64,000 nt of DNA from Monodelphis domestica (taxonomy: Eukaryota; Chordata; Mammalia; Didelphimorphia; Didelphidae), in the NCBI RefSeq assembly GCF_027887165.1, contig NC_077230.1:263126476-263190475 (forward strand), given 5' to 3'. The notes beneath the pieces were generated by a model that was given only the letters and a program-made list of their open reading frames with translations, had not been told where the DNA came from and searched no databases. Position numbers and translations under genes: made by a program. Position 1 is the first letter of the stretch; every line of letters starts with the position of its first letter. This document shows positions 22,166-33,063 of this stretch, piece by piece.

Positions 22166-23537
22166 ATTTCCCAGCATTTTGATTTCTACTCCTAGTCCTA
22201 CTTTTTCTTCTTTCACTATTTCCTTCTACCCCATTGTTTGTTTTTAATCAGTCCCCCTAGTTCCCACCCTTATTTTTCTTCCCTTTCTACCCCTTCCCTT
22301 CTTCTTCCCCCACCTTATTTTCTTTTCAGTCTTTAAAAAAAATTACCCCCCACCCTCTCCCTCCCTTGTACTGCTTCCCTCCCCACCAGTCCATTTGTTA
22401 CTCTTCTACTCCCCTATAGGGTGCAAATCTATTCTCTGTCCCAATGGATTGGATTGTTCTTCCCTCTTTGGGTAAATTTCAAAGCACGTAAGAGTTGAGT
22501 CTTTCCTATCTCCAACCTCTTTACCTTTCCAGTGTATTGATGTTCTCCCTCCACCTGCCATGAGCTTCTTTGTGACATATAAATTTGCCCCCATTTGTTT
22601 CTTTTCCCATTTCTTTTAGTATTAAACTAATATATGTATTTATGCATACATATATCTATATGCCTATTTATGTGTTGTCCTTTCATCCTATGCAGTTTGT
22701 CACTGTTTCCTCTAAGTATAATTCTTCTAGCTGCTCAGGTGATAACAGTTTTTAAGAGTTACAAATGACCTCTTTTCTTATAAGGATACATATCATTTTA
22801 ACTTATTGAGTCTCTTAAAAAAGCTTTTGTTTTGTTTTGTTTTGTTTTTCTTTTTTCCCTCTTTTTAATTACCCTTTGAGGATTCTCTTGAGTTCTGTGC
22901 TTGGGCATCAAATTTTCTGTTTATGTCTGGTCTTCTCTTTACAAATTCTTGGAATTCTTCTATTTTGTTGAATGACCATACTTTCCCCTGTAAGAATATA
23001 GTCAGTTTTGCTGGGTAGTTAATTCTTGGTTATGGACCTAGTTCCCTTGCTTTCAGGAATATCATATTCCATGCCTTTCGGTCCTTCAGTGTAGATGCAG
23101 CCAGATCCTGTGTTATCCTCACTGTGGTTCCATGGTATCGGAATGACTTCTTCTTGGCAGCTTGTAATATCTTTTCTTTGGTCTGATAGTTTTTTAATAT
23201 GGCTATAACATTTCTGGGTGTTGTCAGTTGGGGATTAAATACAGGAGGTGATCTGTGGATTCTTTCAATCTCCACTTTTCCCTCTTGTTCTAGAATATCG
23301 GGGCAGTTTTCTTGGATGATTTCCTGTAGTGTTATGTCCAGGCTTTTTCTTTTGTCATGGTCTTCTGGCAGACCAATGATTCTTAAATTGTCTCTCCTCG
23401 AACGATTTTCTAAATCCTCTGTTTTATGAATGAGGTGCTTCATATTTTCCTCAATTTTTTCATTCTTTTGGTTTTATTTTATAGTGTCCTGCTGCCTTGT
23501 GAGGTCACTTAATTCTAGTTGTTGTATTCTGGTTCTT

Positions 23538-25790
23538 TTTTTTTTTTTTAAATATATTTTATTTGATCATTTCCAAGCATTATTCGTTAAAGACATAGAT
23601 CATTTTCTTTTCCTCCCCCCCCACCCCCCATAGCCGACGCGTAAGTCCACTGGGCATTAGATGTTTTCTTGATTTGAACCCATTGCTTTGTTGATAGTAT
23701 TTGCATTAGAGTGTTCATTTATAGTCTATCCTCTGTCATGTCCCCTCAACCTCTGTATTCAGGCAGTTGCTTTTTCTCGGTGTTTCCACTCCCATAGTTT
23801 ATCCTTTGCTTATGAATGGTGTTTTTTTTCTCCTGGATCCCTGAAAGTTGTTCAGGGACATTACACTGCCCCTAATGTAGAAGTCCATTACGTTCGATTA
23901 TACCACAGTGTATTAGTCTCTGTGTACAATGTTCTCCTGGTTCTGCTCCTCTCGCTCTGCATCACTTCCTGGAGGTTGTTCCAGTCTCCATGGAACTTCT
24001 CCACTTTATTATTCCTTTGAGCACAATAGTATTCCATCACCAACATATACCACATTTTGTTCAGCCATTCCCCAATTGATGGGCATCTCCTCGTTTTCCA
24101 GTTTTGGGCCACCACAAAGAGCGCAGCTATGAATATTTTTGTACAAGTCTTTGTGTCCATTATCTCTTTGGGGTACAGACCCAGCAGTGCTATGGCTGGG
24201 TCAAAGGGTAGATATTCTTTTGTCGCCCTTTGGGCATAGTTCCAAATTGCCCTCCAGAATGGTTGGATCAGTTCACAACTCCACCAGCAATGAATTAATG
24301 TCCCTACTTTGCCACATCCCCTCCAGCATTCATTACTTTCCTTTGCTGTTATGTTAGCCAACCTGCTAGGTGTGAGGTGATACCTCAGAGTTGTTTTGAT
24401 TTGCATCTCTCTGATTATAAGAGATGTAGAACACTTCTTCATGTGCTTGTTAATAGTTTTGATTTCTTTATCTGAGAACTGCCTATCCATTTCCCTTGCC
24501 CATTTATCAATTGGAGAATGGCTTGATTTTTTGTACAATTGATTTAGCTCATTATAAATATGAGTAATTAAACCTTTGTCAGAGGTTTCTATGAAGATTT
24601 TTTCCCAATTTGTTGTTTCCCTTCTGATTTTAGTTATATTGGTTTTGTTTGTACAAAAGCTTTTTAGTTTGATGTAGTCAAAATTATTTATTTTACATTT
24701 TGTGATTCTTTCTATATCTTGCTTGGTTTTAAAGCCTTTCCCCTCCCAAAGGTCTGACATGTATACTATTCTGTGTTTACCCAATTTACTTATGGTTTCC
24801 TTCTTTATGTTTAAGTCACTCACCCATTTTGAATTTATCTTGGTGTAGGGTGTGAGGTGTTGATCTATTCCTAGTCTCTCCCACACTGTCTTCCAATTTT
24901 CCCAGCAGTTTTTATCGAATAGTGGATTTTTGTCCCAAAAGCTGGGATCTTTGGGTTTATCGTATACTGTCTTGCTGAGGTCGTTTTCCCCCAGTCTATT
25001 CCACTGATCTTCCTTTCTGTTTCTTAGCCAGTACCAAATTGTTTTGATGACTGCTGCTTTGTAATATAGTTTGAGGTCTGGGACTGCAAGGCCCCCATCA
25101 TATGTGTTTTTTTTCATTATTTCCCTGGATATCCTTGATCTTTTGTTCTTCCAAATGAACTTTGTTATGGTTTTTTCTAAATCAGTGAAGAAGTATTTTG
25201 GTAGTTCAATGGGTATGGCACTAAATAGATAAATAAGTTTGGGTAGGATGGTCATTTTTATTATATTGGCTCGTCCTATCCATGAGCAGTTAATGTTTTT
25301 CCAATTGTTCAAATCTAGTTTTAGTTGTGTGGCGAGTGTTTTGTAGTTGTGTTCATATAGTTCCTGTGTTTGTCTTGGGAGATAGATTCCTAGGTATTTT
25401 ATTTTGTCTAAGGTGATTTTGAATGGGATTTCTCTTTCTAGTTCTTGCTGCTGAGCTGTGTTGGAGATATATAGAAAAGCTGATGATTTATGTGGGTTTA
25501 TTTTGTATCCTGCAACTTTGCTAAAGTTGTTGATTATTTCAATTAGCTTTTTGGTTGAATCTCTAGGATTCTTTAAGTAGACCATCATGTCATCCGCAAA
25601 GAGTGATAACTTGGTCTCCTCCTTGCCTATTCTGATGCCTTCAATTTCTTTATCTTCTCTAATTGCTACTGCTAGTGTTTCTAGTACAATGTCAAATAGT
25701 AGAGGTGATAATGGGCATCCTTGTTTCACTCCTGATCTTATTGGGAATGCATCTAGTTTATCCCCATTGCAGATGATATTAGCTGTTGGT
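23538..25790 (-). mobile_element. young 5'-truncated L1 nested in the full-length L1
   Basis: The insert is 2,253 bases, begins with its poly(A) tail (T run at 23,538) and stops within the reverse transcriptase domain. 'ttgtattctggttctt' flanks it exactly (23,522-23,537 and 25,791-25,806), a perfect 16-bp target duplication in the ORF1 of the host L1. The 3' untranslated region (23,538-23,887) is nearly identical to the L1 at 15,119-15,662. The long open frame and perfect duplication indicate a recent event. Confidence 0.95.
23888..25729 (-). CDS. L1 ORF2 C-terminal part, 613 codons open, 5'-truncated
   Basis: This is the uninterrupted C-terminal half of L1 ORF2 (the intact protein is about 1,275 residues in human L1). 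The frame stays open up to the 5' break at 25,790, and the Met is internal, not the true start. It starts at the RT motif [12 protein letters not shown]. The catalytic FADDMM is at residues 44-49, followed by thumb-like sequence. The cysteine motif C-X3-C-X7-H-X4-C is at residues 468-485 ([18 protein letters not shown]). The endonuclease and the front half of the polymerase are missing, so it cannot retrotranspose. No promoter belongs to it. It is a LINE fragment, not a host gene. Confidence 0.9.
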   Translation of the reverse strand: MKQGCPLSPLLFDIVLETLAVAIREDKEIEGIRIGKEETKLSLFADDMMVYLKNPRDSTKKLIEIINNFSKVAGYKINPHKSSAFLYISNTAQQQELEREIPFKITLDKIKYLGIYLPRQTQELYEHNYKTLATQLKLDLNNWKNINCSWIGRANIIKMTILPKLIYLFSAIPIELPKYFFTDLEKTITKFIWKNKRSRISREIMKKNTYDGGLAVPDLKLYYKAAVIKTIWYWLRNRKEDQWNRLGENDLSKTVYDKPKDPSFWDKNPLFDKNCWENWKTVWERLGIDQHLTPYTKINSKWVSDLNIKKETISKLGKHRIVYMSDLWEGKGFKTKQDIERITKCKINNFDYIKLKSFCTNKTNITKIRRETTNWEKIFIETSDKGLITHIYNELNQLYKKSSHSPIDKWAREMDRQFSDKEIKTINKHMKKCSTSLIIREMQIKTTLRYHLTPSRLANITAKESNECWRGCGKVGTLIHCWWSCELIQPFWRAIWNYAQRATKEYLPFDPAIALLGLYPKEIMDTKTCTKIFIAALFVVAQNWKTRRCPSIGEWLNKMWYMLVMEYYCAQRNNKVEKFHGDWNNLQEVMQSERSRTRRTLYTETNTLWYNRT

Positions 25791-26244
25791 TTGTATTCTG
25801 GTTCTTAAAGACTGGATTTGATCCCTGGATTTTTGGTTATCCTTCTCCTTCTGGTCTGATTTTATTTGGAGCTCATCTTTCATTCTCTTTGCCTCATCGT
25901 TCATCTCCTTTGCCTCATTTTCAAGCTGGTTGATTTTGACTTTCAAGACACTATTTTCTATTTCCAGATGACTTATCTTAGTTTTAAATTCTTTTCCCAA
26001 TTGTCTTCAGCCTCTCTTAATTGTGTTTTGAATTGCATTTTGAGTTCTTCCAAAGCCTGTATCCAATTTGCTGGGATTTCTGACTTATTGTTTGATGATC
26101 CGTCCTCCTCTGTTTCATTTTCTCTCTGTTTGTTGCCTGTGTAGAAGCTGTCTATTGTAATTTCTTTCTTCTTTTCCTGTTGTTTGCTCATATTTACCCC
26201 TTCTTTATTCCCTGTATTTGTGTGTGCTCTTGCTCCTCTCATTT

Positions 26245-26933
26245 TTTTTTGTTTTGGGGTTTTCTGTCAGTCTCCCCTCTTGGAGCTTTGTCAGGACAGT
26301 GTAGTCTGTGGGGAGGGGTGTTGGAGTTTGAGGTTCCCTCTCCTCTGGAGGCTTTTGATTAGATTAAAGCCCAGAAATCCCTGAGGGAGGGGTGTTGGAG
26401 CTCTGGCTTCCCTGACCTCTGAAGACTTTTGATGGGATTAAGTTCAGCTGGGTTGGGCTGGGTGTGCTCTCAGGCCAAAACCTCCTGAAAGGCTGGAGCA
26501 ATATGGAGGTTCTCAGCAGCTGTGACCAGTCTGCCAGCTCTTCGCTCCCTCTCCAGCTCCTTCCCTACTGCCTGTGTTCAACGATCTGGGCCTGGCACAG
26601 GTCTGTCTGCAAGGTACACCCTCCAGACCAGTGCTTTTGCCCACCTGGAGGTTCCTGATGCCGCTGGAGTCTTAGAGCTCTAGGTCGGGTAGGGGAGGGG
26701 TCCTGGGACCTTCCTTCTGCCTTTCCCTTAAACTGGAGTGTTCTCAAATTCCGGCTTGGGGGGGGGGGGTGTTGTACCTTTTGAATTGAGTCCATCAGGA
26801 GGGTTCCTTGGCTCTTTCTTGCTGTTAGGTTTGATTTTCAGTCCCCTAGGAGCATTTAGTTTTTAATTGGTAAGGAAGGGTATTCAGAGGTCTGAACCTT
26901 TGCTGCTTCTAAGCTGCCATCCTGACTCCGCCC
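26245..26933 (-). promoter_or_regulatory. L1 5' untranslated/promoter region
   Basis: This GC-richer stretch lies between the ORF1 start and the element's 5' end. In L1 this region holds the internal RNA polymerase II promoter. A G run (complement of C run) lies at 26,757-26,768. No specific binding site can be assigned by eye. Confidence 0.6.
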
Positions 26934-27220
26934 AAGCCTATTCATTCTTTAAAGCCCAACTTAGCCCCTTCCTTCAAGTCTTCCTTGATTCTTGTAATCA
27001 GTAAGGAGATTTTCCCTTGAAAGTTCTGCTTATTCCACTCTCATACACATATGTACTACTTAATATCATAGTTAAATATATTTATCATATTCTGCTGCAT
27101 AGATACACAATTAACTATCTCTGTGAATGAAGGATTTAGTCTTTATTTATAGTATCTGGTTTTGCTTTTGTTTTTTTCAGAATCTGGCACAATTCTTTAC
27201 ATAAAGTGGGTGACATGGTA
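26934..27220 (+). repeat. second L2 LINE, right part
   Basis: It continues the L2 broken at 17,977: 'ctttaaagcccaacttag', 'ttcaagtcttccttgatt' and, at the 3' end, 'cagaatctggcacaattc'. The join shows that the L1 landed in this L2. Confidence 0.75.
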
Positions 27221-27275
27221 TGGTGTGGTTTGGTTTGGCTTGGTCTAGTTTAGTTTAATTTAATTCAGTTTAACT
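27215..27275. repeat. degenerate (TTTGG)n/(TTTAA)n tract
   Basis: Imperfect five-base units 'tggtttggtttggcttgg' passing to 'tagtttaatttaattcag'. Confidence 0.7.
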
Positions 27276-27699
27276 GGATCTCTGATTTCATTAGTATAGC
27301 AAACTTTTTATTTCATTCCCTAGGGGGAAGAAAACTATTAACTCGGACAAGCAACTGCTTTGCAACTCTTAGTCTAAGAGAGTTGAGGTGGTTTGTTCCA
27401 AAAAATATATTCTATATGTATGAAAGACAGGCAATAAACCAAGGCTTTAATAACTCCAGAGCTGACAGGTTTTCTATACACTAAACTACACTACACCATC
27501 TCACCAAAGAAGTTATTTAATTACCAAGGCTGAGAAGTTCCATTAGTATGAAGACCAGGAAAAATTTTGCAATGATTTACATTGAATATATAATGCTAGT
27601 ATTTCCAAGAAATTGATTTTTTATGTTCCAAATATAGTTTGGTTTCCTTCAGAGTAGAAAAAGAATAAGGTATTCCTCACATTCCATGTTATCAGACAT
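27276..27699. other. unassigned intergenic DNA
   Basis: No gene or clear repeat was seen. Confidence 0.35.
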
Positions 27700-27962
27700 A
27701 GGTAGCACAGTTGATAAAGAGCCAAGTCTGGAATCAGGAAGGCTTGAGATTAAATCTAGCTTCAGATAATTATTGTGTGAACTTGAGCAAGTCATTTACC
27801 CTGTTCTTACCTCAGTTTCCTCCTCTGTAAAATAGGAATAATAACATCTATCTCCCAGAGTTGTTGTGAAGATTAAAAGAGATGACATTTGTAAAGTGCT
27901 TAGCACAGAGCCTGGTACGTAGTAAGAACTATACAAATGTTACCTATTATTATTATTAATCC
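27700..27962 (+). repeat. CORE-SINE (MIR/MAR-like), full
   Basis: The order is 'aggtagcacagttgataaag', 'ctcagtttcctcctctgta', 'aaataggaataataacatc', 'agagttgttgtgaagatt', 'agtgcttagcacagagcc', then (ATT)n. Confidence 0.85.
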
Positions 27963-28934
27963 ATTAAAAAAAGAAATAAACAAAGTGGGCTTCAATTGGA
28001 AATATGAATCATGAGTAGTAGAAGAGAAATAAGCTCTCAGGAGGATTGATATTTGAATATAACAAAGAACAAGAAAGTGAGGAAAAGGACCACTGTTTTA
28101 TACTTGGAAGTAAACACACACAAAGACATCCCACTGAAAGAGAAAACTACCTTTAAAAGGAGATAGTTTAATGGAAAGGATCTAGAGGGATTGGAAATGG
28201 AAACAAAAAACCCAACTAGGAACCTCCCAGGGCCAGTGAAGCATCACCCTTGCAATTATAAAACAACAACAACAAAACAAACAAACAAAAAAAAACAAGT
28301 TTATTGAGGGTAGAGAAATGATAAAGTCCTAAATCTACACAACTATAACTCCTCCCACCAATCTATGCTTCCCCTCATGGGGTTTGCTATTCTGGTCATC
28401 TAAAGCCCTTCCTATTCAATCACTGATCTTATCTAGACCCCCAAAAGCTATCTGATTACCTATATACTACAGATTGTCTTTAAAAGGCTGAGGATGCAGG
28501 ACTCACAGATGTACTGAGTACTTAACCAAAGCCTGGGGTTGGTTTCCTAGGTAAATCCAAAGTCCCAGGTGACAAAACCATTGGGTTTACCTTAACCAAG
28601 TTGTTTCTGCTATGGTGATCTCTGATAGGTTGATCTCTGTACTTCAGGGAAAGGCAGGTCTCCTCCAAGGCAATTCTCCAACCCAGGAATTTCCTAATCT
28701 TTCCACAAGATTAGTCTTTTCCCAGGGGATGCCAGAACAAAGATCGTACTTACCAGCTCAGAGGAAAGACAGATCAAGAGAGGCCATCAAACCCAGTAAA
28801 CTCCTAAGATCCTCTTCTCCTTCCAGAATCTTCTCCCCGTATTTGTGTCTAAATTCTCCTCCTTTCCTCTTAAAGACAATCTGTGCATTTTTCTCTACTC
28901 CTTATCACTTATCCTTACACCACACGCATGAAAT
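27963..28934. other. unassigned DNA, LTR-like in part
   Basis: An A-rich (CAA)n-like tract lies at 28,257-28,298. The segment 28,300-28,930 has a base composition unlike its AT-rich flanks and could be an antisense LTR, but I found no terminal repeats or second copy. The 118-codon frame at 28,612-28,968 runs into a SINE and has no recognisable domain. Confidence 0.35.
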
Positions 28935-29137
28935 TTTTATTTTTTTAAACCCTTACCTTCTGTCTTAGAACATATACTAAGTATTGTTTGCAAGGCAGAA
29001 GAGTAGAAAGTGTTAGGCAATTGGGATTAAGTGACTTGCCCAGGGTCACACAGCTAGGAAGTGTCTGAGGTCAAATTTGAACCCAGGACCTCCCATCTCT
29101 TAGGCCTGTCTTTCTATTCACTAAGCCACCCAGCTGG
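28935..29137 (-). repeat. MAR1-type SINE, antisense
   Basis: The reverse match is almost complete: 'aaacccttaccttctgtctt', 'gacttgcccagggtcacac' and 'tttgaacccaggacctccc', then the head 'taagccacccagctggcc'. Confidence 0.88.
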
Positions 29138-29139
29138 CC

Positions 29140-30050
29140 TTTGAAATTCTTCTGTAAGAGTTGGAGTAGGATTAGATGTTCTGCAAAGGAAGTGACTACT
29201 AATCCTCCAAGGAATGATAACTTTGAGCCACAGAAGATTTCAGGTGAGAGACCATTCAGTAAAGTTCAGAGGAAAAAGCAAAGTATAGTTATTATTTTTG
29301 ATTCCCTGCTTGGAGATTCTGAGGCAGCAATTTGTCCAGCTGATCACATCAACAGAGAAGGCTATTGTTTTCCCAGCACCTGTGTCCTAGACATAATTGA
29401 AAACCTCCCAAGATTTTAAAAATGTATAAGTGCTACCCACTTCTAGAATTTGTGCCCACATAGGCACAAATAATACTGTCAGAAGAAACCTAGAAAATAT
29501 TTCCAAAGATTGAAAAGTTTTGAGAAAGAAATCAAAGACCATAGAGGCACAAATGGTAACAGATGCAGAAAAGAAAAATGGTGTGGAAAGTAAATAGCTG
29601 GCTAGGAAGATATTGTCTGTATCATAGTTTATGCATGTAACAAAGGCTATTATAGTAAAAATATTTGCCTGATGTCTTAAAAATCTAATCAAAAGGGCTG
29701 TAAAATTAAAGAGACAGAAGAATAAAACCATTTTTGTATATCTACCAACATAGATATCATAGGAACTGATTATAATAAAGGGAGATGAATAATTGAGGCA
29801 TGTAGAAGTTCATGAAGGATAAAATTAAAGAAAAAAAGTCAATAATAAAATCCATAGCCCTAAATGCCCAAAATGTAGTTGGCAAGTAATAGGGACTAGA
29901 AATTCCAATGCAAGGGGTCAAAATGACCTCATAGATATCATTAAGTTATAAAATGATATAAAATCTATTATTGTAAAATGCTTCTGGATAGGTGTACCTT
30001 ATTCAAAAGCAACAGGATAAATAGGGGAAGGAAGTGGGGAAATGATGGAA
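29140..30050 (+). pseudogene. CR1/L3-type LINE ORF1 (SGNH/esterase-like) fossil
   Basis: CR1 elements encode an ORF1 with an SGNH-hydrolase (esterase-like) domain. The frame at 29,141-29,419 reads SIVIIFDSLLGDSEAAIC, then REGYCFPSTCVLDIIENLPRF. The pattern equals the CR1 ORF1 block 'GDSLLRGTEAPIC...REVCCLPGA' that holds the nucleophile serine. Past 29,419 the frame is lost, but words such as KIEKF and REIKDHRGTNGN remain. The region after 29,880 resembles the ORF2 endonuclease start ('ttctggataggtgtacc'). It is old and broken by stops and frameshifts. The reverse-strand 114-codon frame over it is only a shadow. Confidence 0.65.
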
Positions 30051-30059
30051 TAGGAAGAA

Positions 30060-30360
30060 AGGAAACAAATAGTTATTAAGCATCTATGTGCCAGGTTCTG
30101 TGCTAAGAATATGACAAATATTTGCTTATTTCATCCTTAACTCAACCATGGTAGGTAGGTGTTATTATCATTCTTATTTTAGAATAGAAAAAACTGAGTT
30201 AGATAGAAGTTAAATGATTTGCTCAGGGTTAAAAAGCTAGAAAGTAGTTAGTAAATAAATAGATATTACTAAGTATTTGGAACTGGATTAGAACTCAGTT
30301 CTTTCTGCCTCCAGGCACAGCCCTCTCTCCACTGTGGATCTGGATCCCTTGTTACCTAGT
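30060..30360 (-). repeat. MIR-like SINE, antisense
   Basis: 'ctatgtgccaggttctgtgc' and 'attatcattcttattttag', then 'ggattagaactcagttctt' and 'ctgcctccaggcacagccc', follow the reverse CORE-SINE pattern. Confidence 0.55.
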
Positions 30361-31834
30361 TTTAAAAAATCAAACATAACATCAATAAACAAGAAGTTCC
30401 ATAAACAATGCAAAACATGAAAAAAGGATTCTATATGTATCTATGTCTATATTCTATACCGCTTGCTTTTTAGAAAGAGTACATAATAAATTCAACCAGT
30501 TACTTTCAAAACCATCCTGCTTGTCTGTGCTTCTTTCAGAACTACCTTAGGCACATTGGTATACTTTTAAGATATTCCAATGGTCCTCCTCCCTTTTATT
30601 TTCTTCTCTTCAGGGAGAGATCTTCACTGTCATTACTCCATGTCTAATTAAAAGCAGAAAGTAAAAAACAAACAAACAAACAAAACAGTAAACCTTGTAA
30701 CAATAAGCAGAGTTGAGCAAAACATACAGCCAGGAGGCATGGTCAAAAATTTAAATCTCATTCTTCTTGGGTCCTTTGCTTCTCTCTCTTGTTGTGTTAA
30801 GAACTTAATTAGTAATAATCTAATTAAGAACAAGTTTTAATATCAGAGAAAGGGTTTTATCCACTTTACATTGTCCCCTTTAAGAAAACTAAGCAGAGAT
30901 TCTTATGCTGGCCCTTTAAAGGAAGAGCATAAAAATCAGGTGAAAATCTGGGCTCCTGGTTCTCTGGCAGTCAAAAGGAAGAGGAATGGTTGGTCTGAGT
31001 TCTCCATATGAAAGACAGTTGTTGGCAGTTGGAGTGAAAGAAATGAAGATTTTAGGAGGAAGAAGAAAACTTACCAGTATATAATCAAGAGTGAAGTGAC
31101 TGAGGGTTTTTTCCATTCTCAGCACTCTGAGGGAAGAGGTCAAGCTTTGAGGCCTACTCTGGAGAGGAACTCCAGGGGAAGCCAGAGAGCTGTCTGTGGA
31201 ATTGTCACAGACAGTTGATGGATCTCTGACTTGAAGAGAGAGAAGCTGCTTCAGGTTCACTGTGAAAAGAACCTGATAGCCATATTTGATAGTTTATCTA
31301 ATACATATTATTTTAAGGAGTTCAATATAAATTTAAGGTTCGTCATTTAGTATAATGTAGTAAGATAGAATTTCATCTTTAGTTAGAGAGTATAATTTAA
31401 GTTAGGCCCTGCTTGCAGGCAAGAAGAAACTTTGTGAGAAGCAATTGATTGGGGTTGTGTTATTTAGAAATCTTAGTGTGAAGGTTAAAAGATTTGTATC
31501 CTATTCCTAAATCCTATCTCCTGTCTCCGCCTCTCCTAAAAAAAGATAAATTTAGGTTGGATCAAACTGCTTCCTGAGATCAATCAACCTCCAGTAATTA
31601 GTATAACAACTAACAGCTTCAATTACTCTAGTGTTTGGTCCATGAAGATTTAGTTAACTTAGTAACAGTTTAATATATCAGTTTTAGCTGGGTATCAATA
31701 CCAGATTTAATTTACTCATTACAGTTGACCCATACATTAATTAATATAACCATTACAATAGGCACATGCCAGTTTTATTTTACTCATTACACTCTGGAGG
31801 TGGGTTACCTCATCATACGTCCTCTGGAGACATT
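30361..31834. other. unassigned DNA, possibly LTR-element remains
   Basis: The stretch 30,850-31,265 is less AT-rich and could be an antisense LTR. The rest is AT-rich. I saw no coding domain. It lies upstream of the retrovirus fossil, but no match to that element's 3' flank was found by eye. Confidence 0.3.
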
Positions 31835-32290
31835 GGTTTGTTTATAGTTCTTAAATATTGGAGTTATTTTTCTTTAAAGTGATGTTAAATGTATATATTT
31901 TCCTCTCAGTTCTGCTTGCTTTACTCTGCATAAATTCCTGATTCCCAAGATTCTCAAAAATCACTTCTTTTGAGGGCAGCTAGGTTGCTCAGTGGATTGA
32001 GAACCAGACCTAAAGCCTGGAGGTTTGGGGTTCAAATATGACTTCAGATCCTTTCTAGGTGCATGACCCTGGGCAAGTCACTTAACTCCCATTGCCTAGC
32101 CCTTATGGCTCTTCTGCTTTGGAACCAATAACAAGATGAAAAGTAATGGTTTAAAAAAAATTACCTCTTTCACTCTGTCTTAAAGCATAATAACATTCCA
32201 TTACACTCATATAATATAGTTTTTTTCAGCAACCCTCCTAGGCATCCCTCCATATACTTAGTTTCCAGTTGTCCTTTTTAATTACTCTCC
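31835..32290 (-). repeat. L1 3' coding-end fragment, antisense, split by a SINE
   Basis: The left part 'cttgctttactctgcataaa' and the right part 'gcataataacattccattac' match the antisense L1 segment seen at about 23,950-24,080. A MAR1 SINE (31,975-32,160) sits between them. Confidence 0.6.
31975..32160 (+). repeat. MAR1-type SINE
   Basis: 'gcagctaggttgctcagtgg', 'gggttcaaatatgacttc', 'tgaccctgggcaagtcactt' and a shortened 3' part with 'ggtttaaaaaaa'. Confidence 0.88.
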
Positions 32291-33060
32291 TCAGGATCAG
32301 AAATTTTGTTTTGATTGCAACTATTCCCTCCCTTCTATTATCTCTACTCTTCTTATACCCCACCCTTCCTATTTCCCTGAGTTTGATATATTTCTACACC
32401 AAACTGTATAAGTGTATGTGCTCAATCCTCCTTTGCTTATTTCAGATAAAAATAAGATTTATTTGATGATTAATCTCATGTCTCTTCCTCCATGTTTATA
32501 TACTAACTTTCTGAAGCACTCCATGCATGAAAAATATTAAATACATACTGTGTATCCTTACTCCTCACCAGTATATATTCCTTCTCTCTTCTTAAAACTC
32601 TTGGAATACAATCCAGACTCAATATATCTCAAGGTCCTCTCTCTTATTTAAATCAATACCCTTTGAAGGTATTGGGAGTATATTCTCTTTTCTCTTTTTT
32701 TAAAAAACAGTTGGTACCCCAGATTAATAAGGACCCCATTTATTTAAAAAATAATAACCTTTAGTGACTGTCACCAACTGCTATTAACTGTCAGTTGTCA
32801 ATTACAACTTCTGAGGTGAACAGCCTTTGTCACTGTCTCTGTCTAGCAGTTTCCACACAGGATCAAAAACATCTTGATTCCTTGGGGGGGTGGGGGGGGG
32901 AGAGAACAAGTCAGTTACCAACTGCCACTCTGGTCAGTTACTAAACTGAGAGAGAGTCTATTGTGAAAGGGAAACTGTACTATCTCGCTAGAAGCAAAGC
33001 TTGTGGGGACTACAACCATTTTCTAACTGTTGACTCCTGGCAGTTAGAGCCTAGAAAAGA
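32291..33060. other. unassigned DNA leading into the retrovirus fossil
   Basis: The left half is C/T-rich. From about 32,700 it is probably the retroviral leader. A G run lies at 32,884-32,900. I could not identify a primer-binding site or a 5' LTR. Confidence 0.3.
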
Positions 33061-33063
33061 AAC

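Larger units (their letters stand above)
23030..26240 (-). pseudogene. L1 ORF1 (RNA-binding coiled-coil protein), split by the nested L1
   Basis: ORF1 protein forms trimers by a coiled coil and binds L1 RNA. The N-terminal part starts at about 26,190 (MSKQQEKKKEITIDSF) and passes into a coiled coil near 25,790-26,000 (heptad-like LEIENSVLKVKINQLENE). The C-terminal part lies at 23,030-23,443: RRM-like core (NLRIIGLPE, IERIHR) and C-terminal domain (PRNVIAILKNYQTKEKILQAA, VRITQDLAAST). The nested L1 (23,538-25,790) separates the two parts. One frame change lies in the coiled-coil part near 25,990. Confidence 0.85.
17978..26933 (-). mobile_element. full-length L1, antisense, carrying a nested L1
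   Basis: Reading the reverse strand, the 5' end is 'gggcggagtcaggatggc' at 26,933. It is followed by a 5' untranslated region, ORF1, ORF2, a 3' untranslated region and a T-rich (poly(A)) end at about 17,978. Without the nested insert and its duplicated target the element is about 6.7 kb, the usual L1 length. Imperfect target repeats flank it: 'cctattcttta' at 17,967-17,977 and 'cctattcattcttta' at 26,937-26,951. The host sequence is an L2. ORFs carry frameshifts and stops, so it is dead. The 3' end belongs to another subfamily than the nested copy. Confidence 0.85.

Noticed and set aside
23688-24357. Four + strand frames of 60-110 codons
   Set aside because: They are opposite-strand shadows of the intact L1 ORF2. 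The same shadow frames recur over the L1 copies at 18.2-18.9 and 44.2-44.9 kb.
28612-28968. 118-codon + frame
   Set aside because: It runs into a MAR1 SINE at its end and has no recognisable motif; probably chance in LTR-like DNA.
29387-29731. 114-codon reverse-strand frame rich in Phe and Leu
   Set aside because: It is the opposite strand of the CR1 ORF1 fossil.
30850-31265. Stretch considered as the 5' LTR of the retrovirus fossil
   Set aside because: By eye it does not match 40,551-41,460 in either orientation, so no LTR pair can be claimed.
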